A stretch of DNA of 64,000 bases, taken from contig CANQUI010000001.1 in NCBI GenBank assembly GCA_947626995.1, forward strand, positions 1 to 64,000, given 5' to 3'. A program made the position numbers and the translations under genes. The notes under the pieces are model-generated. The model ran no database searches. It saw only the letters and a program-made list of their open reading frames with translations, and was not told where the DNA came from. Shown here in pieces: positions 15,780-24,488 of this stretch; position 1 is the stretch's first letter; each line of letters starts with the position of its first letter. This DNA is from an uncultured Eisenbergiella sp. Lineage in GTDB: Bacteria; Bacillota; Clostridia; Lachnospirales; Lachnospiraceae.

Positions 15780-16850
15780 ATGAAAGAGCGGATCTATATC
15801 TGCCATACCTACTATCATGTCTATGTGACCTGTTTAAAGGAGCTTACGCTCCCGGCATCCATGCGGGGGCAGGCCACGCTGGTTTTAAGCACCCTGTCCA
15901 ACGATTTCGGGAATCTGAAAAACCGGGCGGAAAAAAGCGGGCTGTTTGAGGCGGTGCTCATGTTTGAGGAAAAACGGGCCGAGTCCTTCCCGCAGCTGGA
16001 CCGGTACCGGGCGGATCACGGGAATCTGGTGGCGAACCTGTTTTCCCGGATGCGTTTTACCAAGCTTTTGGGAAAGCTTCAGGAGCCGTATGTTCCGGTG
16101 AATTTCAAGGAATACGGAGATATTTATGTGTTCTGTGATTCCGATCCCATCGGCTATTATCTGAATGAGAAAAGGATCCCTTATCATGCGCTGGAGGACG
16201 GGCTGGACTGTATCTGTTATTACGATACGGCCCGCTACGACAACCGCGGGCATTTTAAGCTGAAGGCGTTTCTTGCCGCCCACAACCTGATCTTTATTCA
16301 AAACGGGTACAGCAAATACTGTCTGGACATGGAAGTGAACAATACCTCGATCCTGAAATATCCGTGCCCGAAATATATCGAGCAGCCCCGGGAGGTGCTG
16401 GTACGGCGGCTGACGCAGCGGGATAAGGACGTGATCCTGCGTATTTTCCTGGAGGATACGGACAGGCTGTTGCAACAGCTCAAAAGCGGCGCCCATCATG
16501 AGAATAAGGTGCTGGTGCTGTCAGAGCCTCTCTGCGATCTGACCGTGCGCAGACAGATCTTTGCGGATATTATCGCAGCGTACGGACAGGACGCCCAGGT
16601 GCTCATCAAGCCCCACCCCAGAGATGTGCTGGATTATAAAAAAGAATTTCCCCAATATCTTGTGCTGGACGGCATGTTCCCCATGGAGATCCTGAATTTT
16701 GTGGAGGGGCTGGAGTTTGAAAAGGTGGTGTCGGTCTATACGGTGACGGATTCCATTCATTTTGCAAAGGAGAAGATTTTTCTGGGCGACGACTTCATGG
16801 ACCGGTATGAAAATCCGGAGGCGCACCGGTTCAATGAAAAGATCGAATAG
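15780..16850 (+). CDS. GT52/sialyltransferase-like glycosyltransferase, candidate pseudaminyltransferase
   Basis: Protein of 356 residues with no membrane segment. It begins IYICHTYYHVYVTCLK, the short strand-turn start seen in GT52 and related sialyltransferase families, and has IKPHPRD near residue 280 followed by VSVYTVTDSIHFA. The KPHP motif binds the CMP part of CMP-nonulosonates in these families. Its gene is divergent from pseF, sharing a short promoter region, so CMP-pseudaminic acid is the likely donor (inference). AGGGAG lies about 8 nt before ATG 15780. The assignment rests on motif and context, and overall family identity is moderate. Confidence 0.6.
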   Translation: MKERIYICHTYYHVYVTCLKELTLPASMRGQATLVLSTLSNDFGNLKNRAEKSGLFEAVLMFEEKRAESFPQLDRYRADHGNLVANLFSRMRFTKLLGKLQEPYVPVNFKEYGDIYVFCDSDPIGYYLNEKRIPYHALEDGLDCICYYDTARYDNRGHFKLKAFLAAHNLIFIQNGYSKYCLDMEVNNTSILKYPCPKYIEQPREVLVRRLTQRDKDVILRIFLEDTDRLLQQLKSGAHHENKVLVLSEPLCDLTVRRQIFADIIAAYGQDAQVLIKPHPRDVLDYKKEFPQYLVLDGMFPMEILNFVEGLEFEKVVSVYTVTDSIHFAKEKIFLGDDFMDRYENPEAHRFNEKIE

Positions 16851-16868
16851 AGAGAGGTCCGTTTTACA

Positions 16869-18620
16869 ATGAAAAAAATCTGGAAAAAAATGATGGTTCT
16901 GATGAACCGGAAACAGAAATGGAAGATGGTGCAGATTCTGATCATGATGGTCATCGGCGCGATTCTGGAGACCGCCAGCATCGGCCTGGTGGTGCCGGCC
17001 ATCCAGATGATTATGAAGCCCTCCAGCGTGGAAGGAGACGGTATCATAGCCAGAGCCTACCGGCTTACCGGGTTTTCCAATCCCACCTATTTCACCGTTC
17101 TGATTCTGGCGCTGATCATTCTGGGATTTGTGCTGAAAAATGTGTTTTTATATTTTCAGAACGTGATCATGCTGCGTTTCGTTTATACCAATCAGTTTGA
17201 GACTTCCCAGCGCATGATGATCAACTTTATGAAACGTCCCTACGAATATTATCTCAACGCGGATACCTCCGTGATCCAACGGGTCATTACCTCCGATGTG
17301 AACAATATGTTCGGTCTGGTGCTGGCCTGTTTGCAGCTGTTGAGCGAAGTCATCATTTTTGCCCTGCTTTCCGTGACGCTGACCACCATCGCGCCGACGA
17401 TGATCCTGACGGTGGCGTCTTTGCTTGTGGTGACGCTTCTGGTCATCAAGTTCGTGTTAAAGCCCATTATGCGGCAGGCCGGGATCGAGAATCAGGAGTA
17501 TTACAGCGGCCTGTATAAGTGGATCGAAGAATCGGTCATGGGGATCAAGGAGATTAAGATCGCCAATAAGGAAAACTACTTTATCGTGGAATACGGCAAA
17601 TGCGGCAAGGGCTATGTCAGCGCCGTGCAGCGGTATAATATCTTTAACGCGACGCCGCGCCTTTTGATCGAAACGGTGTGCATGGCCGGCCTGATCCTGT
17701 ATCTGATGATCATGTTTCTGACCGGACAAAACGTCACCGATATGGTGGCGCAGATCGGCGCCTTCGGCGTGGCGGCCATGCGGCTTTTGCCTTCTGCCAA
17801 CCGGATCAACAACCATCTGACCTCCATCGCCTATTTTGAGCCGTTTTTCATGGGGGTTTCCGACAATCTGCAGGCGGAGATCCACGATGAAAATATGGTT
17901 TACGACGAAGCGTTCTACAGGAAGAAAAAAACGGTGGAGCAGCTTCCGGTCAAGGACAGGATTGTGCTGGACAATATCGTGTATCGGTATCCCAATACAG
18001 ACGTGTGGATCTTTGACCATGCCCACATGGAGATCCCGGTGGGCGCTTCCGTGGGCATTGTGGGCACCTCGGGCGCAGGCAAGACGACCATCGTGGATAT
18101 CCTGCTGGGGCTATTGCAGATCCAGGAGGGGCAGATTCTGGCGGACGGCGTGGAAGTGCGGGATCACTATGAATCCTGGTTAAAAAACATCGGCTATATT
18201 CCCCAGTCCATCTTTATGGTGGACGGTTCCATCCGCAGGAACGTGGCGTTTGGTTACGCGGACGAGGAGATCGACGACGCGCGGGTGTGGGAAGCGCTGC
18301 GCAAGGCGCGGCTGGACGATTTTGTCCGCGGGCTGCCCGAGGGGCTTTCTACCGGCATCGGGGAACGGGGCATCCGTATTTCCGGCGGCCAGCGGCAGCG
18401 CATCGGCATTGCCAGAGCCCTGTTCGAAGATCCGGAGGTGCTGGTTTTGGACGAGGCCACCAGCGCGCTGGATAACGAGACGGAGGCGGCCATCATGGAG
18501 TCCATCAACAGCCTGCATGGCCATAAGACGCTGGTGATCATCGCCCACCGGCTGCAGACCATCGAGAAATGCGATATGGTCTACCGGGTGGAAAACGGGA
18601 CCATCGTGCGGGAACGCTGA
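16869..18620 (+). CDS. ABC transporter, PglK/MsbA-like flippase (half transporter)
   Basis: Half transporter of 583 residues: about six membrane helices in the first 320 residues, then an ATPase with Walker A GTSGAGKTT, signature ISGGQRQR and Walker B VLVLDEATSALD. A homodimer would flip a lipid-linked oligosaccharide, as PglK does for undecaprenyl-PP-glycans. It is a paralogue of the protein encoded at 59841; both share LLIM/LILMM-type first helices and an RPYEYYLNAD segment. It starts 18 nt behind the GT52-like gene. Since no Wzx protein is in the window, this pair is the best candidate for glycan export. Confidence 0.85.
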   Translation: MKKIWKKMMVLMNRKQKWKMVQILIMMVIGAILETASIGLVVPAIQMIMKPSSVEGDGIIARAYRLTGFSNPTYFTVLILALIILGFVLKNVFLYFQNVIMLRFVYTNQFETSQRMMINFMKRPYEYYLNADTSVIQRVITSDVNNMFGLVLACLQLLSEVIIFALLSVTLTTIAPTMILTVASLLVVTLLVIKFVLKPIMRQAGIENQEYYSGLYKWIEESVMGIKEIKIANKENYFIVEYGKCGKGYVSAVQRYNIFNATPRLLIETVCMAGLILYLMIMFLTGQNVTDMVAQIGAFGVAAMRLLPSANRINNHLTSIAYFEPFFMGVSDNLQAEIHDENMVYDEAFYRKKKTVEQLPVKDRIVLDNIVYRYPNTDVWIFDHAHMEIPVGASVGIVGTSGAGKTTIVDILLGLLQIQEGQILADGVEVRDHYESWLKNIGYIPQSIFMVDGSIRRNVAFGYADEEIDDARVWEALRKARLDDFVRGLPEGLSTGIGERGIRISGGQRQRIGIARALFEDPEVLVLDEATSALDNETEAAIMESINSLHGHKTLVIIAHRLQTIEKCDMVYRVENGTIVRER

Positions 18621-18672
18621 ATCCGCGCGGCAAGATAGTATTTGGCGCCGCAGAAAAGAAGGAGAGGAAACG

Positions 18673-19794
18673 GTGAAGAAAAGACAGGCCAATTTTGAAC
18701 TGCTGCGGATCGTGGCCATGTACATGGTGCTGGTCATGCATTATCTGAATTATCACGTGGGTTCCCTGTTTTTCGATCTGGGGCTGCATACGCTGACCGT
18801 GACGGCGGTGGTGCTGGACTCTTTTTGTATTGTGGCCGTGAACGCGTTTGTGATGCTGAGCGGTTATTTTCTCAGCGTCAAAAGCTTCTCCCTTCGCAGG
18901 TGGATCGGGCTGCTTTGCCAGATGCTCTTTTATACGCTGCTGATTCCTCCGCTGCTGGTCTTTTTGGGAGTGCTCTCTCCTTTGGAGGCGCGCAGCATTT
19001 CTCATATCTGGAACTGCCTGTTTCCCATCCAGTCGGGCCATTACTGGTTTATGAGCTCCTATATGGTGCTGCTTTTGTTTACGCCCTTTTTAAACGTTGC
19101 ACTGGAAAAGCTGGACCAAAAGAAACTCCGAAACGGAATCCTTTTTTTGCTGGTGATTTTCAGCGTGGGCAAATCCCTCAGCCCGCTGTACTTTGCCACG
19201 GACCGCTACGGATACGATCTGGGATGGTTTCTGGTGCTGTATCTGGCCGGCGGGTATTTTCGCCGGTTCGGAGTGCCTTATTTAAAAACCGCGGCCCGGG
19301 GATTTGGCGTATATCTGGCGTCCGTGGGCGTGATTGCGCTTTTGGAAATGGGACTGATGGGGTTTGCGGGCCGCTTGGAAGGGCTGCGTTATTATACCAG
19401 CGTCCCCTTTCATTATAATTTTCTGCCGTGTTTTGTGGGGGCGGTGGGGTTGTTTTCCGGATTTGCGCATCTTCAAATCCAAAACGAACGTCTGGCCGGC
19501 GCGATCCGCCGGGTGAGCCCTGCGGTGCTGGGGGTGTATCTGATCCATGAGCAGATGGATATTGCGCTGCGCTGGTATGACTGGATCGACGCCCTGACGG
19601 CCCCCTTTGGGCTTTCCGTAACAAACGCTTTTCTGGCCGGGGAGGGTCCCACGAAAGCCCTTTGGTTTTTGGCGGCGCTGTTTGTACAGACGGCCATCGT
19701 GTTTGTACTGTGCGTCGGGATCGATGGGCTGCGCGGCCTTTTGTTTGCGTGGATCGGGAAAAAATGGGACAAAAGGAGGACGGAGGGGACATGA
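18673..19794 (+). CDS. Acyltransferase family 3 membrane protein (OafA/WecH-like)
   Basis: Polytopic membrane protein of 373 residues and about ten helices. The N-terminal NFELLRIVAMYMVLVMHY and the NAFVMLSGYFL segment are typical of acyltransferase_3 proteins, which transfer acetyl or other acyl groups to extracytoplasmic or lipid-linked sugars; the histidine in MHY matches the catalytic His position. The stop overlaps the next gene (ATGA). GGAGAGG precedes the GTG/ATG region; the GTG at 18673 is used as start with 6-8 nt spacing. Confidence 0.8.
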   Translation: MKKRQANFELLRIVAMYMVLVMHYLNYHVGSLFFDLGLHTLTVTAVVLDSFCIVAVNAFVMLSGYFLSVKSFSLRRWIGLLCQMLFYTLLIPPLLVFLGVLSPLEARSISHIWNCLFPIQSGHYWFMSSYMVLLLFTPFLNVALEKLDQKKLRNGILFLLVIFSVGKSLSPLYFATDRYGYDLGWFLVLYLAGGYFRRFGVPYLKTAARGFGVYLASVGVIALLEMGLMGFAGRLEGLRYYTSVPFHYNFLPCFVGAVGLFSGFAHLQIQNERLAGAIRRVSPAVLGVYLIHEQMDIALRWYDWIDALTAPFGLSVTNAFLAGEGPTKALWFLAALFVQTAIVFVLCVGIDGLRGLLFAWIGKKWDKRRTEGT

Positions 19795-21548
19795 GCAACT
19801 CGCTTAGAAAGAAAATATCCGGATATGTGTTTCCCGTGCTGCTTTTTTGCGCTCCGTTTCTAAAGATCAATCAGGGCATCGATCTGACAGATTCCTGTTA
19901 CGGCCTGGTGAATTTCCGGTTTTTCCCGCATGGGGGACAGGAATGGACAATCGCCACCTATCTGGCGAATGTACTGGGCGCGTTTCTGATCCGCCTGCCC
20001 TTTGGGGATACGCTGATCGGAATCCGGTTTTACACGTCGCTTCCGGTGTGCGCCATGGCGCTGTTGTCCTATTATTTCCTGAAAGGGAAGATGCCGGCAT
20101 GGCTGGCCTTTCTGGGAGAGATAACGGCCATCTGCCTGTGCTGGATCCCGTATACCAGCCTGTATAATTATCTGACCTTTGCGCTGTTTCTGGCGGGCTG
20201 CGTCTGTCTGTACCGGGGTCTGGTCTGGCAAAAGCGGCCGCTGATGGCGCTGGCGGGCGTCTGTTTGGGGGCGAATGTGCTGACCCGGCTGCCCAATGTG
20301 CTGGAATGTCTGCTGATTGTGACCGTTTTGTATTATGGGATCCTGGAAAAAAGACCGGCAAAGGAGATCTGGAAAAACGCAGGCGTCTGCGCGGCCGGAT
20401 TTCTGGCAGGGTTTTTGGCCGGATTTGCGGCAATCTGTCTGCAGTTTGGCCCAACCGCCTATGGAAGGATGCTCATGGGTCTGTCCGGTTACGGTGCGAC
20501 GGACGCCACGTATTCCCCGTTTTCCATGGTCGCCTCTATTCTGGACGCTTACGTGGTTTCCCTGAAGTGGGTGCTGTTGCTGGCGGCGGCCGCGGCGATG
20601 GGCTGTGTGTTGTTTTTCCTCTGGCCCGGAAAAGGAGAAAAAATCAAGGCCCTGCTGTATCTGTGTATGCTGCCGGTGCTGCTGCGGCTGTTGTGGGGGC
20701 GCGGCATGTTCGATTTCCAGTATGCGTTTTACTGGTGCGTGTTTGAATGGTGTATGGTATTTTTGTATGTCGCCCTGGGGCTGTGCGTCTGGGCGCTGTG
20801 GGACCGGCGGTTTTTCCGGCGGGATAAGCTGCTGGCGCTGTTTGCGCTTTGCATCATTGTCATCACGCCCATCGGCAGCAACAATGAAACCTATCCGAAC
20901 TTAAACAATCTGTTCTGGGTGGCCCCGGTGACCTTCTGGCTGGAGTACCGCTGGTATCTGCTGATGCGGTCGAAAAAGACGCTGTTTCCTGTCCGCGCCA
21001 TGCTCATTGCAGGCAACGTCTTTTTCCTGGTCCAGAGTCTGGGATTCGGCGTCCGGGCCTCTTTCCGGGACAGCATCCAGGGACAGCCCCGGGACAGTCA
21101 GGTGACGGACTGCGAAAAGCTGGCCGGGGTCTGGACCAACCGGGAGGCCGCCGTCGCCCTGCAGGATGTGGTGGACTTTATGGAGAACGAACCACGATCG
21201 GGAGCGGATTCGATTCTTACGTTTGGGGATGTGCCGGGATTTGGCTGGCTGTTTGATATGCCCTCCGCCCTGTCCCACGACTGGCCGGATCTGGATACCT
21301 ATCCTGCGTCCAGGATGGAAGAGGATCTTCAAAACCTGAAGGAGCGGGGCGGTTTGCCGCCTGTCATTGTGACAAACGCTGCCGGGGTGGATTTGCAGAA
21401 GGAGCAGGAGGCCGTCAAATGGGGGCTTTTGCAGGACTTTGTACAAGAACAGGAGTATACGCTGCGGATGGATAACGGGACCTATCAGATTTATACGGCA
21501 GGACAAAACGGTCCGACAGACGCACAGGGAAAACAGGAAAGGGGATAA
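19791..21548 (+). CDS. Polytopic membrane protein, GT-C-like glycosyltransferase candidate
   Basis: Membrane protein of 585 residues with about eleven helices and an extracytoplasmic C-terminal tail of about 150 residues. An acidic position in the first external loop (GIDLTDSCYG) and the SLYNYLTF segment are as in PMT/ArnT-like GT-C enzymes, which use polyprenyl-phosphate sugars outside the membrane. The family is not certain. ATG 19791 overlaps the acyltransferase stop, with GGAGGGG close upstream; the track start at 19662 is inside the previous gene. A polyprenyl-phosphate sugar could come from the GtrB-like protein at 26443. Confidence 0.6.
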   Translation: MSNSLRKKISGYVFPVLLFCAPFLKINQGIDLTDSCYGLVNFRFFPHGGQEWTIATYLANVLGAFLIRLPFGDTLIGIRFYTSLPVCAMALLSYYFLKGKMPAWLAFLGEITAICLCWIPYTSLYNYLTFALFLAGCVCLYRGLVWQKRPLMALAGVCLGANVLTRLPNVLECLLIVTVLYYGILEKRPAKEIWKNAGVCAAGFLAGFLAGFAAICLQFGPTAYGRMLMGLSGYGATDATYSPFSMVASILDAYVVSLKWVLLLAAAAAMGCVLFFLWPGKGEKIKALLYLCMLPVLLRLLWGRGMFDFQYAFYWCVFEWCMVFLYVALGLCVWALWDRRFFRRDKLLALFALCIIVITPIGSNNETYPNLNNLFWVAPVTFWLEYRWYLLMRSKKTLFPVRAMLIAGNVFFLVQSLGFGVRASFRDSIQGQPRDSQVTDCEKLAGVWTNREAAVALQDVVDFMENEPRSGADSILTFGDVPGFGWLFDMPSALSHDWPDLDTYPASRMEEDLQNLKERGGLPPVIVTNAAGVDLQKEQEAVKWGLLQDFVQEQEYTLRMDNGTYQIYTAGQNGPTDAQGKQERG

Positions 21549-21553
21549 CCGTC

Positions 21554-22720
21554 ATGAATCAGAAGAAACCGCCCTTTACCGGACATGAGAAAATCCGGTT
21601 TAACGTACCGCCTTTTACCGGAAAAGAATTTGCGTATATGAAGGAGGCGGTGGAAAATCAGAAGATCTGCGGAGACGGAGAATTTACCGGGCGGGTGAGC
21701 CGGTGGTTTGAAGAACGGACGGGCACGGCAAAATGCCTGCTGACCACCTCCTGCACCCACGCTACGGAGCTGGCGGCGCTTTTATGCGATATCCGGCCCG
21801 GCGACGAGGTGATCATGCCCTCTTTTACGTTCGTTTCCACGGCCAACGCGTTTGTGCTGCGGGGCGCGGTGCCGGTATTTGTGGATGTGCGGCCGGACAC
21901 CATGAATATAGACGAGACCCTCATCGAGGGCGCGGTGACGGAGCGGACCCGGGCGATTGTGCCCGTGCATTACGCCGGGGTTTCCTGTGAAATGGACACG
22001 ATCCTGGACGTGGCCGCGCGGCACGGCCTGTATGTGATCGAAGACGCGGCGCAGGGCGTCATGGCCTCCTATAAGGGAAGGGCGCTGGGGACCATGGGAG
22101 ATTTTGGCTGCTACAGCTTCCATGAGACAAAAAATTACAGCATGGGAGAAGGCGGCGCGCTGCTGATCCGGGAACCCAAAGATGTGGAGATGGCGGAGAT
22201 TTACCGGGAGAAGGGAACCGACCGGAGCAAATACTTCCGGGGGCAGGTGGATAAATACCGCTGGCAGGAATACGGTTCCAGCTATCTGCCCAGCGACCTG
22301 AACGCGGCCTATCTGTGGGCGCAGCTTGAGCAGGCGGAAGAAATCAACCGGCAGCGGCTGGCGCGCTGGCAGGAATATTACGAGATGCTGACGCCTCTGG
22401 CGCGGCAAAACAGGATCGAGCTGCCGTCGGTGCCGGAGGGATGCGTGCACAACGCCCACATGTTTTACCTTAAGACGGCGGACGAAAAGGAGTGCGCCGC
22501 GCTGCGGGCTTACCTGAAGGAGCATGACATTCTGGCGGTGTCCCATTATGTGCCGTTACACTCCGCTCCCGCGGGGAAAAAGTACGGCAGGTTTTTCGGG
22601 GAAGACAGATATACCACAAAGGACAGCGAGCGTCTGCTGCGCCTGCCCATGTACTACGGCCTGACCCGGGAAGACGCCGCGTTTGTGGCCGAGAAGGTAA
22701 AAGCGTTTTATGGAGCGTAA
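21554..22720 (+). CDS. wecE: dTDP-4-amino-4,6-dideoxygalactose transaminase (WecE/RffA family)
   Basis: PLP-dependent DegT/DnrJ/EryC1 sugar aminotransferase of 388 residues. NVPPFTGKEF, the substrate-site GDEVIMPSFTFVSTANAFVLRG, DTMNIDETLI and the Schiff-base lysine in SFHETKNYSMGEGG closely follow the WecE/RffA pattern. WecE aminates dTDP-4-keto-6-deoxyglucose to dTDP-Fuc4N. RmlA and RmlB, which make its substrate, are not in the window. It might alternatively serve as the missing PseC transaminase of the pseudaminate pathway, but the motifs do not favour that. It ends only 5 nt before the next ATG, with GGGGATAA upstream of its own start. Confidence 0.85.
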   Translation: MNQKKPPFTGHEKIRFNVPPFTGKEFAYMKEAVENQKICGDGEFTGRVSRWFEERTGTAKCLLTTSCTHATELAALLCDIRPGDEVIMPSFTFVSTANAFVLRGAVPVFVDVRPDTMNIDETLIEGAVTERTRAIVPVHYAGVSCEMDTILDVAARHGLYVIEDAAQGVMASYKGRALGTMGDFGCYSFHETKNYSMGEGGALLIREPKDVEMAEIYREKGTDRSKYFRGQVDKYRWQEYGSSYLPSDLNAAYLWAQLEQAEEINRQRLARWQEYYEMLTPLARQNRIELPSVPEGCVHNAHMFYLKTADEKECAALRAYLKEHDILAVSHYVPLHSAPAGKKYGRFFGEDRYTTKDSERLLRLPMYYGLTREDAAFVAEKVKAFYGA

Positions 22721-22724
22721 GAAA

Positions 22725-24488
22725 ATGGACAGACCGGGAGCTTCAAAGAGGGCGGACGCAGGAAGGATCCAAAACGGGATCGCCGCGTTTTTGCTGACGG
22801 CGGTTTTGTTTGTCCCCATCGTCCTTTGCTATGACTTTTATTATGATCTCAATGACGATGCGCTGATCCGGGATATTTTGTCCGGCGCTTATTCGGGAAG
22901 GCCGGATGCGCATGCCGTGCAGCTTCTGTATCCGTTGGGGCTGTTTTTGAGCCTTTTGTACCGGTGGCTGCCGTCGGCGCCGGTCTTTGGCGTTTTTTTG
23001 CTGCTCTGTCAGTTTGGGAGCCTGTTTCTCATCGGCTGGCGCACTGCGTCCTGTTTTGATTGTTGGAAGGAGAAGGCGCCGGCGCTGGCGGCGGTCTTTG
23101 CCTTTTTTGCGGCGGCCCTTCTCCGGCATCTGGTATTCGTGCAGTATACGGTCACCGCGGGAATGATGGCGGGCGCGGCGATTTTCTGGTTCCTTACGGA
23201 CCGCGGACAGGAGGGGGAGGGCGCGTTTGCTTTTCTGCGCCGCAGCCTGCCGGCGTTTTTCCTCTACTGGCTGGCTTTCTGCCTGCGCTCGGAAATGGCC
23301 CTTTTGCTTTTGCCTCTGGCGGGCGCGGCGGGCCTGTGCCGGTGGGGCGAGGAGAAAAAGATACTGTCTTGGGAGAATCTGAAAAAATACGGGATTTCCC
23401 TGGGCGCGCTGCTGTTGGGCCTGCTGCTTTGCTTTGGCTGGGACAGCCTGGCTTACCGGAACGGGGGCTGGTCAGAATTTCGGCGGCTCTTTCAGGCCCG
23501 GACGGAGCTGTACGATTACCGGATGGATTTTATCAATGACTATAACGCCAACGAGGCGGCCTATCAGGCGCTGGGCGTGTCCCCAAAGCGGCATGCGCTC
23601 CTGAAAACCTATAATTTCGGGGCGGACGATCGGATGGATGCCGGATTTTTCGAGGCGCTGAAAGAGGCGGCCGATGCGCGGGAGGGCGCAGGGGGGCTGT
23701 TTCGAAAGAGCGGCAGGGAAGCCCTGTGGGAGTTGTGTTTCAGACATTGGTTCTCTGCGGCGGATCTGGCGTACAGCCTGCCGTTTCTGCTTTTGGGTGC
23801 GGCGCTGACGGCGCAGGGCATTTGGAAACGGCGGTTTTTTCTGCTTTGGCAGACGGCGCTGACGGTTGCAGTGGGCGCTTTTTTGTGGCTGTTTTTGCTG
23901 CTGCGGGACCGTCCCGTGGACCGGGTCTTTCATCCGCTGTATCTGGCCCAGATCCTTTTGTTTGCCGGACTGCTGTTTCGGCAGCCGGAAAGGACGGACG
24001 GGACAGGACGTCTCTGCCGGAATCTGGCGGCGGTTCTTTTGCTGGGATGCGGACTGGTTTTTTTGCCGGCGAAAATCCGGGATACAACGCTGGAATATGA
24101 ACGGCGCGAAACGGTGAATCCGGTCAACGAGGCGGTGATGACATACTGCCGGGCGCATCCGGAGCGTCTGTTTTTGGAGGACGTGTATTCTACGGTGGCC
24201 TACAGCGAAAAGATTATGCAGGAGACGCAGACCCCCTTCAATTATGATCTGCTGGGAGGATGGCTGATCAAGAGCCCGCTGACGGCGCAAAAACTGTCCG
24301 CGTTCGGCTATGCCTCCATGGGGGAGGCGGTGCGTTCCGAAACCGGCGTCTGTCTGCTGGCGGAAGGAAACGACGGCATGCAGTGGCTTGCGGATTATCT
24401 GGAGGAGGAAAAAACCGGGCTGCTTGTAAGACCGGCGGGACATATCGCACAGGACGTAACGATCTATCAGGTGGAGAGCGGAAAATGA
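22725..24488 (+). CDS. Polytopic membrane protein, GT-C-like
   Basis: Membrane protein of 587 residues with about eleven hydrophobic helices and a soluble tail (last ~120 residues). The first external loop reads YDLNDDALIRDILSGAY; the DD pair there is the usual place for the GT-C catalytic acid. It is probably a polyprenyl-phosphate-sugar-dependent transferase, but it has no clear family name. Start: ATG 22710 in the track overlaps wecE, while ATG 22725 has GGAG 9 nt upstream and is preferred. The stop overlaps aroA by 4 nt, so aroA translation is likely coupled to it. Confidence 0.6.
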   Translation: MDRPGASKRADAGRIQNGIAAFLLTAVLFVPIVLCYDFYYDLNDDALIRDILSGAYSGRPDAHAVQLLYPLGLFLSLLYRWLPSAPVFGVFLLLCQFGSLFLIGWRTASCFDCWKEKAPALAAVFAFFAAALLRHLVFVQYTVTAGMMAGAAIFWFLTDRGQEGEGAFAFLRRSLPAFFLYWLAFCLRSEMALLLLPLAGAAGLCRWGEEKKILSWENLKKYGISLGALLLGLLLCFGWDSLAYRNGGWSEFRRLFQARTELYDYRMDFINDYNANEAAYQALGVSPKRHALLKTYNFGADDRMDAGFFEALKEAADAREGAGGLFRKSGREALWELCFRHWFSAADLAYSLPFLLLGAALTAQGIWKRRFFLLWQTALTVAVGAFLWLFLLLRDRPVDRVFHPLYLAQILLFAGLLFRQPERTDGTGRLCRNLAAVLLLGCGLVFLPAKIRDTTLEYERRETVNPVNEAVMTYCRAHPERLFLEDVYSTVAYSEKIMQETQTPFNYDLLGGWLIKSPLTAQKLSAFGYASMGEAVRSETGVCLLAEGNDGMQWLADYLEEEKTGLLVRPAGHIAQDVTIYQVESGK

